Shown: positions 50,491 through 59,805, counted from the stretch's first letter. The stretch is DNA of 64,000 bases from Frondihabitans australicus (GCF_003634555.1 NZ_RBKS01000001.1:2976001-3040000); one strand, 5' to 3'. Translations and numbers: made by a program. The notes: generated from the letters alone by a model not told the origin.

Positions 50491-51783
50491 ATGACGGCGC
50501 AACGACCGGGCACCCCTCGGCTCACGACTGCCCAGGCGGCCGCCCGGCTCGGCGTCAAGCCGCAGACGCTGTACGCCTACGTCTCGCGCGGCGTCATCTC
50601 GAGCGAGCGGGGCGACGAGGGCTCGACGTTCGACGCCCTCGAGGTCGAGGCGCTGTCCGACTCCCGGGGCGCCCGGGCCCGGCGCGCGTCGGCCGTCGCC
50701 GGGTCGACGACACGGGGGCAGGAGCCCGCACACCGCCCGGCAGAACCGGGCCGGCCCATGATGGTCATCGACAGCCCGATCACTCTCCTCACCGGCGACG
50801 ACCTGTACTTCCGGGGGCGCCGCGCGACCGACCTCGCCCGGGAGGGCGGCTTCGAGCGCGCGATCGAGATCCTCTGGCAGACGGGCGCCGATCCTGCGCA
50901 CCTCACGCCCGACCGCCAGGTCGTCTCGCGTGCCCGTGCGGCCGGGGACCTGCTCGGACCCTCGGCCCGCCTGATCGATCGGCTCGCCCTCACGGTGCAG
51001 ATCGCCGCCTCGTACGACCCGTTCCGCGACGACCTCGACCCCGTGGCGGTCTTCGCCGCGGCGCGGCGCCTTCTGGCCGAGCTCGTGGCGGCTCTTCCGC
51101 TGCGCGGCGAGCCGGCGGCCCCGGAGGCCCCGCTCGCGCATCACCTCTGGCCACGACTGTCGGCGGACGCACCGTCGGGCGACGAGCTGCGGCTGCTCGA
51201 CGGCGCTCTGATCCTGATGATGGATCACGACCTCGCCACGTCGACACTGGCGGCTCGCGCCGCCGCCTCGGCCCGCGCGAACCCCTACGCCTCCCTCTCG
51301 GCCGCCCTCGGCGCGGTCGACAGCGCGCAGCACGGCGCAGCCAGCACGGCCGCGGTGAGCCTGCTGCGCGAGAGCCTCGAGTCGGGCGGCCCCGAGCGCG
51401 CCCTCGCCGCGCGCATCCGCGCCGACCGCGGGCTCCCCGGCTTCGGCCACGTGATCTACCGCGAACGCGACCCGAGAGCCGAGTTCGTCTTCGAGGCGCT
51501 CGGCAGGCTGCCGCGGTTCCGGGTGGCGGCTGCGGGCGCCGCGCGGCTCTCGGCGATCGTCCGGTCGCGACTGCCGCGGCCGGCGAACGTCGATCTCGCT
51601 CTGGCGGCCTTCGCCGTCGGCGGAGGGTTCCCGGACGACGCCGGCCAGGTGATCTTCGCCGTCGCGCGCACGGCCGGCTGGATCGCGCACGTCGTCGACG
51701 AGTACGCCCAGGTGCCGCTGAGGATGCGGCCCGAGTCGAGGTACGTGGGACCGGCGCCGTCTCACGATCCTGCGACCGCATGA
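50491..51783 (+). CDS. Citrate synthase with N-terminal helix-turn-helix domain
   Basis: 430 aa. Residues 10-45 (LTTAQAAARLGVKPQTLYAY then VSRGVISSER) form a MerR/excisionase-like DNA-binding helix-turn-helix, followed by an 80-residue Arg/Ala linker and a citrate synthase body: LILMMDHDLATSTLAARAAA with the active His, SAALGAVDSAQHGAAS (altered from the usual GPLHGGA) and LPGFGHVIYRERDPRAEF. The fold is intact but key segments differ from the neighbour, so it may be a low-activity enzyme acting as a citrate/acetyl-CoA-responsive regulator. Two palindromes lie in the shared promoter. Confidence 0.87.
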   Translation: MTAQRPGTPRLTTAQAAARLGVKPQTLYAYVSRGVISSERGDEGSTFDALEVEALSDSRGARARRASAVAGSTTRGQEPAHRPAEPGRPMMVIDSPITLLTGDDLYFRGRRATDLAREGGFERAIEILWQTGADPAHLTPDRQVVSRARAAGDLLGPSARLIDRLALTVQIAASYDPFRDDLDPVAVFAAARRLLAELVAALPLRGEPAAPEAPLAHHLWPRLSADAPSGDELRLLDGALILMMDHDLATSTLAARAAASARANPYASLSAALGAVDSAQHGAASTAAVSLLRESLESGGPERALAARIRADRGLPGFGHVIYRERDPRAEFVFEALGRLPRFRVAAAGAARLSAIVRSRLPRPANVDLALAAFAVGGGFPDDAGQVIFAVARTAGWIAHVVDEYAQVPLRMRPESRYVGPAPSHDPATA

Positions 51784-51816
51784 TTATGAAGTTGAGACTT
51801 CACAGTTCGAGATACG

Positions 51817-51828
51817 CAGTCTAGACTG
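51817..51828. promoter_or_regulatory. Palindrome over MFS promoter
   Basis: Perfect 12-bp palindrome CAGTCTAGACTG overlaps the TAGACT -10 element (51822-51827), which ends 6 nt before the MFS start. TTCACA (51799-51804), 17 bp upstream, is a plausible -35. An unlinked repressor is expected. Confidence 0.65.
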
Positions 51829-51833
51829 TCGAT

Positions 51834-53282
51834 ATGACCTCAGCCTCACCAACCCGCACCGCGCCCGAGGGCGCGTTCGACCGGCGCCTGCTCTCGCCGA
51901 TGATGCTCGGGTCGATCCTCAACCCGGTCAACTCGTCGATCATCGCGGTCGCGCTCGTGCCGATCGCCACGAGCTTCGGGGCCCCGGCCTCGCAGACCGC
52001 CTGGCTCATCTCGGCCCTCTACCTCGCGACGGCCATCGGCCAGCCGCTCGTCGGCCGCCTCGTCGACACGTTCGGGCCGCGACGGCTTCTCGTGGCCGGG
52101 GCCGTGCTGACCGGCATCGCGGGCGTGCTCGGCGTTCTCGCGCCGAACATCGGCGTGCTCATCGCCGCGCGCGTGATCCTCGGATTCGGCACCTGCGCCG
52201 GCTACCCGGCCTCCATGAGCCTCATCCGCAGCGAGGCGAACCGCACCGGCATCGCGAGCCCGGCCGGCGTGCTCACCGCCCTGGCCGTGACGACCCAGAC
52301 GATCGCCGTCATCGGCCCCACCCTCGGCGGCCTCCTCATCGGCGTCGGCGGCTGGCGCGCCACGTTCGCCGTCAACATCCCCCTCGCCGTCGCGAGCCTC
52401 GTGCTCGCCCTCCTGTTCGTGCCGCGTGCGACCTCCCTCGAGGCCTCCGACGGGGCGCAGGAGCAGGGCCACACCCCCTCCCTGAGACTCGACTACCCCG
52501 GCATCCTGCTCTTCGCCGCCACGCTCGTCGCTCTCCTGCTGTTCCTCATGAACGTCGGCCTCGCGTGGTCGCCGCTGCTGCTCGTGGCGGCCGCCGCCGG
52601 CACAGGATTCACCCTGCGCGAGCTCCGCACCGCCGACCCGTTCATCGACGTGCGGGTCTTCGCGGGCAACGCGCCGCTGCTCGTGACCTACGCCCGCGGG
52701 TTCCTCGCCGCCACCGTGAGCTACTGCTTCCTCTACGGCTTCACCCAGTGGCTGGAGGACGGCCGCGGGCTCGAGCCCTCCGAGGCCGGCCTCCTCCTGC
52801 TGCCGACCTTCGCGGTCGGGATCCTGGTGTCGACGCTGACCGGGCGTCGCCCCGAGATCCGCGGCAAGCTGCTCGTCGGCGCCTGCGTGCAGGTCGTCAT
52901 GTGCGCCCTCATGCTGCTCGTCCACGCCCAGGCGGCCATTCCCTTCCTCGTCGTCATCGCGCTCATCACCGGCGTGCCCCAGGGCCTCAACAACCTCGCG
53001 GTGCAGAACGCGCTCTACTACCAGGCCGACCCGGCGCGCATCGGGGCGTCGTCCGGGCTCCTGCGCACCTTCATGTACCTCGGGGCGATCGCGGCCTCCA
53101 GCGCCAGCGGGGCCTTCTTCGGCGCCCGCGCCACGACCGGAGGCCTGCACGAGCTCGCCTGGTTCATGCTCGGCGCCGCGGTGATCTTCGTGGCGATCAC
53201 CGTGGCGGACCGATCGCTCGGGCGGATCAGCCGCGAGAACCGGCGGAAGGCCGAAGCGGCGAAGGCGGGCGCCGCGGCCTGA
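51834..53282 (+). CDS. MFS multidrug-type transporter
   Basis: 482 aa with about 14 hydrophobic segments. PVNSSIIAVALVPIATSF, QTAWLISALYLATAIGQPLV and GRLVDTFGPRRLLVAGAV are EmrB/QacA-type motifs. Proton-driven export of hydrophobic compounds. Follows the HTH-citrate synthase in the same direction, but has its own palindrome-covered promoter. No adjacent TetR/MarR gene. Confidence 0.92.
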   Translation: MTSASPTRTAPEGAFDRRLLSPMMLGSILNPVNSSIIAVALVPIATSFGAPASQTAWLISALYLATAIGQPLVGRLVDTFGPRRLLVAGAVLTGIAGVLGVLAPNIGVLIAARVILGFGTCAGYPASMSLIRSEANRTGIASPAGVLTALAVTTQTIAVIGPTLGGLLIGVGGWRATFAVNIPLAVASLVLALLFVPRATSLEASDGAQEQGHTPSLRLDYPGILLFAATLVALLLFLMNVGLAWSPLLLVAAAAGTGFTLRELRTADPFIDVRVFAGNAPLLVTYARGFLAATVSYCFLYGFTQWLEDGRGLEPSEAGLLLLPTFAVGILVSTLTGRRPEIRGKLLVGACVQVVMCALMLLVHAQAAIPFLVVIALITGVPQGLNNLAVQNALYYQADPARIGASSGLLRTFMYLGAIAASSASGAFFGARATTGGLHELAWFMLGAAVIFVAITVADRSLGRISRENRRKAEAAKAGAAA

Positions 53283-53363
53283 GGGGCCAGGGGCTCGTCT
53301 GCGCGACGGGCCGGCCCCGCGAACGGGGACCACCCGATTCGAACCCCGGCGCACTAGGCTGTC

Positions 53364-53389
53364 ACTGGTCATGTCCACATGTGACCAGG
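53364..53389. promoter_or_regulatory. dre-like site before GntR/UTRA regulator
   Basis: ACTGGTCATGT (53364-53374) and the opposing ACATGTGACCAG form an inverted repeat immediately after the TAGGCT -10 (53355-53360), that is, at the transcription start. Resembles the DasR element ACTGGTCTAGACCACT. Implies autorepression. Confidence 0.6.
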
Positions 53390-53426
53390 CGACGATCTCG
53401 CGTCGCCAGCCAGGTCGGAGGTTCCC

Positions 53427-54209
53427 GTGCCCGCCAAGCAGACGCCAGCGCCACTCGACGCGCCCGCGCCGGGCATCGTGCTGGGCGCGGTGCCGAAGCA
53501 CGAGCAGCTGCGGCGGATCCTGCGCGACCTCGCTCTCGACCGGCTGCAGCCCGGCAGCGCGATCCCGTCCGAACGACAGCTGATCGCCGACTACGGCGTG
53601 AGCCGGATCACCGTGCGCGAGGCCGTGGGCCAGCTCGTGAACGAGGGGATCCTCACCAGGGTCCGCGGCAAGGGCACGTTCGTCGCGCATCGCGCCGTGC
53701 AGTCGACCCTGCACCTCGCCTCGTTCACACAGGAGATGGCGTCGCTCGGCCACGTGCCGACGACAGTCGTCCTCGTCCGCGAGGAGGCCCGGCTTCCGGC
53801 CGACACCGCTGCGGCTCTGGGCCTGGCACCCGACGACACCGGGTTCCACGTGAAACGACTTCGCCTCGCCGACGGCGCACCGGTCTCGATCGACGACGCC
53901 TGGTTCGCGCGGGCGCCCTACCCGGGGCTCCTCGACCACGACCTGTCGAAGTCGATCTACGCGCTGGCCGCCGAGCGCTACGACGCACCGATCGTGCGGG
54001 CGCGACAGACCGTGGCCGCCGAGCCCGCGCCCGACGACGTGGCGACGCTGCTCGGCACGAAGACGTCGGCGCCGGTGCTCGTCTTCGACCGCGTCTCGTA
54101 CGCCGCAGCAGGGCCCGTCGAGCACACGCGCAGCTGGTACCGGAGCGACCGCTATCGGGTGCAGATGGAGGTCTCCGCGCGCGAAGAGCCCGCTCTGCGG
54201 GGTGCGTAA
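53427..54209 (+). CDS. GntR/HutC-family (UTRA) regulator, DasR-like
   Basis: 260 aa. Winged helix LRRILRDLALDRLQPGSAIP and SERQLIADYGVSRITVREAV, then a UTRA ligand domain (FTQEMASLGHVPTTVV, FHVKRLRLADGAPVSIDDAW, FDRVSYAAAGPVEHTRSWYR). Architecture and neighbourhood match DasR/NagR proteins that bind amino-sugar phosphates and control GlcNAc PTS genes. GTG 53427 follows GGAGG. Next to EIIA, EIIB and EIIC with dre-like sites. Confidence 0.9.
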   Translation: MPAKQTPAPLDAPAPGIVLGAVPKHEQLRRILRDLALDRLQPGSAIPSERQLIADYGVSRITVREAVGQLVNEGILTRVRGKGTFVAHRAVQSTLHLASFTQEMASLGHVPTTVVLVREEARLPADTAAALGLAPDDTGFHVKRLRLADGAPVSIDDAWFARAPYPGLLDHDLSKSIYALAAERYDAPIVRARQTVAAEPAPDDVATLLGTKTSAPVLVFDRVSYAAAGPVEHTRSWYRSDRYRVQMEVSAREEPALRGA

Positions 54210-54280
54210 CCGCACGGGGCAGTGTCGTTCACGACACAGTGTCGCGCCGAGGCCTGGCGAGACCTTCTCGGCAGGCGGCG

Positions 54281-54745
54281 TCAGACCTCGAAGAGCGCGG
54301 CGCCCGACTCGATCGGCGACCCGACTGCATCCTGCGCCACCGAATCAGGCGCCGAGCCCAGGATCACGACGGGGCACACGGGCGAGTAGCCCGCTTCGAC
54401 GATGACCGCCGGGTCGAAGCGCACGACGACGTCGCCCGCCTCGACCTGCGAACCCTCGTCGGCCACGAGCTCGAAGCCGCGGCCGGAGAGCTTCACCGTG
54501 TCGATGCCGACGTGGACCAGCAGCTCGGTGCCGTCGTCGCCCTGCATCGCGTAGGCGTGCGGGTGCAGCTTGACGATCGTGCCCGCGATGGGCGCGACGG
54601 CGCTGACGGTGGCGGCGTCGGACGCACTTGCCGCCGTTGGAACGACGGCGACGCCGGCCCCGACGAGCTGCCCGGCGAACACCGGGTCGGGCACGTCGGC
54701 GAGCGCGATCACGTCGCCGGCGAACGGCGTGAGGACGCGCGTCAC
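54281..54745 (-). CDS. PTS glucose-family EIIA (Crr-like)
   Basis: 154 aa. VLTPFAGDVIALADVPDPVF at the start and HPHAYAMQGDDGTELLVHVG carry the two active His (about H63 and H78), of which H78 is phosphorylated by HPr. Donates phosphate to EIIB. GTG overlaps the EIIB stop (GTGA). Confidence 0.94.
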   Translation of the reverse strand: MTRVLTPFAGDVIALADVPDPVFAGQLVGAGVAVVPTAASASDAATVSAVAPIAGTIVKLHPHAYAMQGDDGTELLVHVGIDTVKLSGRGFELVADEGSQVEAGDVVVRFDPAVIVEAGYSPVCPVVILGSAPDSVAQDAVGSPIESGAALFEV

Positions 54746-54972
54746 AGGAGGTCTTCGATCTCCTGCGCCAGGTTGTCGGCCTCGGGGCCCACGATGACCT
54801 GGATGCCCGTGCCGATGGCGACGACGGCGATCGCGCCTGCCGCCTTGAGCGCCGCCTGGTCGACCAGCGACGGGTCCGAGACCTCGGTGCGGAGTCGCGT
54901 GATGCAGCCCTCGACCTCTTCGATGTTGTCGGCGCCGCCGAGCGCGGTGATGATGTCTTCCGCCTTGGACAT
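54742..54972 (-). CDS. PTS EIIB, glucose/GlcNAc type
   Basis: 76 aa. Phosphorylated Cys23 in NIEEVEGCITRLRTEV, the conserved EIIB-Glc motif. AIAVVAIGTGIQVIVGP closes the small domain. A strong GAGGAGG ribosome site precedes the ATG. Coupled with EIIA; separate from the EIIC gene on the other strand. Confidence 0.94.
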   Translation of the reverse strand: MSKAEDIITALGGADNIEEVEGCITRLRTEVSDPSLVDQAALKAAGAIAVVAIGTGIQVIVGPEADNLAQEIEDLL

Positions 54973-55033
54973 GTTTCCTCCTCGTTTCGACTCCGGCTCT
55001 CGGGTTGACATCGATGCGTCATTCCGTCGAGAC

Positions 55034-55054
55034 TGACCACTGGTCATGACCGGA
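55034..55054. promoter_or_regulatory. dre-like sites between PTS genes
   Basis: TGACCACTGGTCA (55034-55046) is a perfect odd palindrome, and ACTGGTCATGACCGGA (55039-55054) matches the DasR element except in the central two and last bases. Located in the shared region of the divergent EIIB and EIIC genes. Confidence 0.75.
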
Positions 55055-55150
55055 CAGGACCGGGTTGCTTGAACCGAGGCTACCCGTGAACCGCGGCCTT
55101 CGACAACCGACGCTCCATTCGGGCACCGCCCAACGACGAGAGGAACCACG

Positions 55151-56410
<1,260 letters not shown>

Positions 56411-56473
56411 GCGCAGGGCGCAGGATCCCGCGGAGGCCGCACGGCTGACAGTGGCCGGCGATACTCTCGCCGC

Positions 56474-57025
56474 GTGACCTCCCGATCCTGCGCCCAGCCC
56501 GGGTGCTCGGCGGCGAGTGAGCCCGACGCTCCGGTCGCTCTGTGCGGCGCGCATCTGGCGGCCGCGGCCGAGTGGGTGGGCGAGGCGTCCGGGGTGACCG
56601 AGCCGCTGCCTGCGCCCTGCGTGGCGTGCGGGTCGCGCCTCGGAGTGACGTACCGGTCGGGCCGGCTCTGCGCCGTGTGCGAGTGGCGGTTCGGCGACGT
56701 GGCCGACGGCGAGCTCGCGCCGCCGCGGGTCGACGTCGTCTACTACCTGCGCTTCGGCGAGCGCATCAAGATCGGCACGACCGCCAACCCGCGGCAGCGA
56801 TTCGCTCAGCTGCGCTTCGACGAGCTGCTCGCGTTCGAGCGGGGCGATCGGGCCGTCGAGCAGGCCCGTCACCGGCAGTTCGCGGCGTGGCGGGAGGGCG
56901 GCGAGTGGTTCACGGCGTCGCCTTCGCTCGTCGATCACGTGGCGTTGGTCGCTGCGGGGCACCCGGACCCCTGGGCCCTCTACGCCCGCTGGCGATCGGA
57001 GGCGCTGGCGCTGCGCGTGTCGTGA
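56474..57025 (+). CDS. Zinc-binding GIY-YIG nuclease-like protein
   Basis: 183 aa. N-terminal CxxxC-type knuckles (CAQPGCSAAS, LCGAH) and CVACGSRLG with LCAVCEW suggest two zinc sites, followed by VYYLRFGERIKIGTTANPRQ, the GIY-YIG-like strands of the T5orf172/Mug113 type, and FAAWREGGEWFTASPSLVDH with the catalytic Glu position. Probably a DNA-acting nuclease, target unknown. Convergent (13 bp) with a second nuclease-like gene. TACTCT (56462-56467) is 6 nt before the GTG. Confidence 0.75.
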   Translation: MTSRSCAQPGCSAASEPDAPVALCGAHLAAAAEWVGEASGVTEPLPAPCVACGSRLGVTYRSGRLCAVCEWRFGDVADGELAPPRVDVVYYLRFGERIKIGTTANPRQRFAQLRFDELLAFERGDRAVEQARHRQFAAWREGGEWFTASPSLVDHVALVAAGHPDPWALYARWRSEALALRVS

Positions 57026-57038
57026 CGCGGCCGCGGTG

Positions 57039-57950
57039 TCAGCGCAGGTAGGCGTCGACGAAGAGCGGCCCGCGGATCGCCCGGAACGTGTCGAGCAGCC
57101 GCGGCACGGTCGAGCGCGACAGCCCGGCCACGGTCAGGTCGAACGGGCCAAGCGCGGGCAGCCGCCCCGTGCGGATCCGCACGACCTCCCATCGCACGCC
57201 CCGCAGGGACCGGTCTTTGCGGCGGTCGGCTGCCTCGCGCGCACCGACGTGCTCGAGTCCGTGGCGCCCCGTCGAGTCGTACTCGACGGCCACCTGCAGC
57301 TCTGGAATCACGACGTCGGGCCACGCCTCGAGGTGATCGAAGAACGGTCGCGGCAGCTTCACCGCGTTGACGTCGGCCGTGAACGAGAGCCTCTCGGCGA
57401 GCGCGGCCCGAAGCTCCTGCTCGACGGCCGACGCCGGGAGCGGGGCGCAGGAGCTGACGAACGCCACCCCGTCGGCAAGCCGCGGCGTCTTCGGGCACAC
57501 CCTCTCGACCGCCGGCCGACGTGTCGCCGCGGGGCGGTCGGGGCGCAGGGGTCTGCGCTCGAGAGACGACGCCGTGCTCAGCCAGTCGGTGCCGGTCTCT
57601 GCCAGCCGCCCGGGCCGCATCGGGATCGCCGGCGCCTTCGGTCGGGTGCCGGCCCCCTCCGAGCACTGCGGGCACCACGCCGACCGCCGCCTCTGCCGAC
57701 CTGGTCGCGATCGCTGCTCGTCGGGCGTCGCGACGAAGAGATGGCCGACCTCGCACTGCCAGCAGAGGTAGACGTCGGCGGCGGGCGGGATCTGGCTCAG
57801 GACGATGCCGGAGTTGAACTCGGGGTGATACTGGCGGACGAGCGCGGGGTACGAGGCCCACGCCTCGCGGTAGGCGCCCACGGCGTAGGGCACGGCCTGC
57901 CCGCGCGACGTCTGCCGTCGCGCCCACCAGGCGTCGATCGGCTCGGGCAC
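57039..57950 (-). CDS. Treble-clef zinc finger + PD-(D/E)xK-like nuclease protein
   Basis: 303 aa. YLCWQCEVGHLFVATPDEQ and SAWCPQCSEGAG make a treble-clef (DUF4379-like) zinc site in residues 60-100; residues 190-260 read FFDHLEAWPDVVIPELQVAV and EYDSTGRHG, an E/PD/E-x-x pattern of Vsr/restriction-endonuclease-like folds, though the Lys is not obvious. Similar proteins are poorly described. Its tail-to-tail position with the GIY-YIG gene suggests a shared theme in DNA processing. Confidence 0.65.
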   Translation of the reverse strand: MPEPIDAWWARRQTSRGQAVPYAVGAYREAWASYPALVRQYHPEFNSGIVLSQIPPAADVYLCWQCEVGHLFVATPDEQRSRPGRQRRRSAWCPQCSEGAGTRPKAPAIPMRPGRLAETGTDWLSTASSLERRPLRPDRPAATRRPAVERVCPKTPRLADGVAFVSSCAPLPASAVEQELRAALAERLSFTADVNAVKLPRPFFDHLEAWPDVVIPELQVAVEYDSTGRHGLEHVGAREAADRRKDRSLRGVRWEVVRIRTGRLPALGPFDLTVAGLSRSTVPRLLDTFRAIRGPLFVDAYLR

Positions 57951-58045
57951 GGGGGCAGGTTACGCCCGGCCACCGACATGGCAAGGGGCCTGACTCGCCG
58001 CAACAGCAACGAGTCAGGCCAGCGTCGAGTCAGGCCCGGTGCGAC

Positions 58046-58711
58046 CTACTTGGCCTGGAGGTCCCGCGTGTGGACGACGGAGCGGTCGTCGTCGGACACG
58101 AACATGAACGTCTTCGCGCCGGCGGGCAGCACGACGGACGCCTTCCGCACGCCCGACGCGTCGGCCGTGGCGTAGATGCTGGCGACGCTCATGCCGCTGG
58201 CATCCACGACATCGCCCAGGACGACGCGACCCGCCTGGCCGGTGCCGGTGAAGGTCTTCACGGCTCCGGGCGTGAACGCGGCGTCGGAGGTGACCGTCGC
58301 GCCGAGGGCCGAGTCGCTGCCCGCGGTGAGCGGAGCGGTGACCGGGGCGGGAGCACCCGAGGCGTACACGAGCACCGAGGCGGTCGCGCTGCTCGGCGTG
58401 ACGCCGATCGACCAGTGACCGAACGAGTCGATCGTCGTGTAGGTGCTGCCGAGCACGGCGCCGGAGGCGTCGTACAGCTCGACGTACAGCACCTGGTTGG
58501 CGGGCCCGGTGCCCTCGAGGGTCTTCGTCGTGCCGGGCTTGAAGGTCGAGCTCGACGTGATGGCCAACTGTCCGGCGGCCTTCGTCGAGGCGGCAGCCGA
58601 GACGGGCGCGGTGACCGCGTCGGTCGTGGCGGCGTTGGCGCCGACGGCGGTGCCGAGGGTGCCGAGAGCGACGGCGCCGCAGACGAGCGCGGCGGCGAAC
58701 TTCTTGTTCAT
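58046..58711 (-). CDS. Secreted protein with two Ig-like repeats
   Basis: 221 aa with a clean signal peptide (MNKKFAAALVCGAVALGTLG, cleavage near ANAATT). The mature part holds two copies of a domain with FKPGTTKTLEGTGPANQVLY and FTPGAVKTFTGTGQAGRVVL, each about 90 aa, like bacterial Ig-like surface domains. No LPXTG or lipobox, so released. The AT-rich GGATAT/ATATCC island with a TAGAAT -10 is upstream. Function unknown; perhaps a cell-surface or adhesion protein. Confidence 0.8.
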   Translation of the reverse strand: MNKKFAAALVCGAVALGTLGTAVGANAATTDAVTAPVSAAASTKAAGQLAITSSSTFKPGTTKTLEGTGPANQVLYVELYDASGAVLGSTYTTIDSFGHWSIGVTPSSATASVLVYASGAPAPVTAPLTAGSDSALGATVTSDAAFTPGAVKTFTGTGQAGRVVLGDVVDASGMSVASIYATADASGVRKASVVLPAGAKTFMFVSDDDRSVVHTRDLQAK

Positions 58712-58774
58712 GGTTCTCGTTTCGTTCAGAGGGAGGCGACGCAGGTGCGCGCCATCGAACGATGGTCTCATGCT

Positions 58775-58798
58775 GGATATTACATTCTACTGATATCC
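58775..58798 (-). promoter_or_regulatory. AT-rich palindromic promoter island
   Basis: Arms GGATAT (58775-58780) and ATATCC (58793-58798) with a 12-bp spacer. The minus-strand -10 TAGAAT (58784-58789) is inside the spacer, so a bound protein would control the secreted-protein gene directly. Confidence 0.55.
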
Positions 58799-58842
58799 AC
58801 AGGGGCCTCTGCCCTGCGCCGCAGAGGCGTAGCGTGAAGGCC

Positions 58843-59550
58843 ATGGATCTGCAGCTGACCGGCCGTGTCGCACTCGTCGTCGGAGGGGCCGGCTACATCG
58901 GCTCCGCGATCACCACCCGGCTGCGGGCGGAGGGGGCGACGACGATCGTCGCATCACGTCGACCGGGCGAGGGGCAGTCGGGCGAGGGCGCACCGGGCGA
59001 GCGCGTGGTGCTGGACACCTCGGATCCTGCGTCCGTCAGCGCCGCGATCGACGAGGTGCTCGCGGCGCACGGCCGCATCGACGCACTCATCGTCACAGCC
59101 GCGCCCAGCGCCCAGACTCTCGACCCGGCGAAGCACGCCGACCCCGAGCAGGCGCTCGAGGCGATCAACGGCAAGGCCATGGGCTTCCTTCGCGTGGCCA
59201 ACGCCGTGCTGCCGTCGATGAGCGAGAGGGGCTTCGGCCGCGTCGTCGTGCTGAGCGGCCAGAACGCCTACATCGCCAGCAGCATCACGGCGTCGGTGCG
59301 GAACGGCGCGACGAACATCATCGCGAAGAACCTCGCCGACTCCCTCGCCGGCTCGGGTGTGCAGGTCAACGTCGTCAATCCGGGCGTGGTCGCCGACGAC
59401 CCGAAGGGCGACGTCGACCTCGCGCGCGGCGGGGAGTCCAGCCCGACGCAGATCGCCGATCTCGTGGCGTTCCTATGCTCACCGCTGTCGGCACTCAGCG
59501 GCGAGTCGATCTCGATCGCCCACAGGATGCGCGGCATCGTCACGCTCTGA
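58843..59550 (+). CDS. SDR-family protein lacking the catalytic Tyr-Lys
   Basis: 235 aa. Rossmann GGAGYIGSAITTRLRAEG and NAG-like VTAAPSAQTL are present; the Ser strand is VVVLSGQNAYIAS, but the YxxxK site reads ITASVRNGATNIIAKN with no Tyr in register, so reductase activity is doubtful. The C-terminal SPLSALSGESISIAHRMRGI fits enoyl-ACP-reductase-like SDRs. ATG 58843 preferred; longer starts add an unrelated stretch. Role unclear. Confidence 0.75.
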   Translation: MDLQLTGRVALVVGGAGYIGSAITTRLRAEGATTIVASRRPGEGQSGEGAPGERVVLDTSDPASVSAAIDEVLAAHGRIDALIVTAAPSAQTLDPAKHADPEQALEAINGKAMGFLRVANAVLPSMSERGFGRVVVLSGQNAYIASSITASVRNGATNIIAKNLADSLAGSGVQVNVVNPGVVADDPKGDVDLARGGESSPTQIADLVAFLCSPLSALSGESISIAHRMRGIVTL

Positions 59551-59577
59551 TGCTCGCCGGCGCCGAAGCGCCCGACC

Positions 59578-59805
59578 TCAGAACTGGCGGGTCTGCGTCT
59601 GCGCCGAGCCGCTACCGGCCCTGGTGCGCGCCTCACTCTGAGTCCGCGCGATGTCGGCCTCGTGTCGGCCCTCGCGGGACTCCTCACTGCGTTCCGCGCG
59701 CTCGGCGCGCGTGAGGCCGAGCGCGTGGCGCCGACGGAAGACGTTCGACACCAGGGCCAGAGCGATCAGCACGGCCAGCCCGGCCATCACCACGAGGAAG
59801 ATCAT
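59578..59805 (-). CDS. Small membrane protein, 75 aa
   Basis: One N-terminal transmembrane helix (MIFLVVMAGLAVLIALALVS) followed by a basic and polar tail (RRRHALGLTRAERAERSEES). ACCCTA (TAGGGT on its strand, 59812-59817) sits 6 nt before the ATG, the leaderless pattern. The first 122 bases overlap the C-terminal extension of the MarR gene in another frame. No known family. Confidence 0.6.
   Translation of the reverse strand: MIFLVVMAGLAVLIALALVSNVFRRRHALGLTRAERAERSEESREGRHEADIARTQSEARTRAGSGSAQTQTRQF

Noticed and set aside
56474-57950. Classical restriction-modification system
   Set aside because: There is no methyltransferase or specificity subunit nearby; only two nuclease-like genes.
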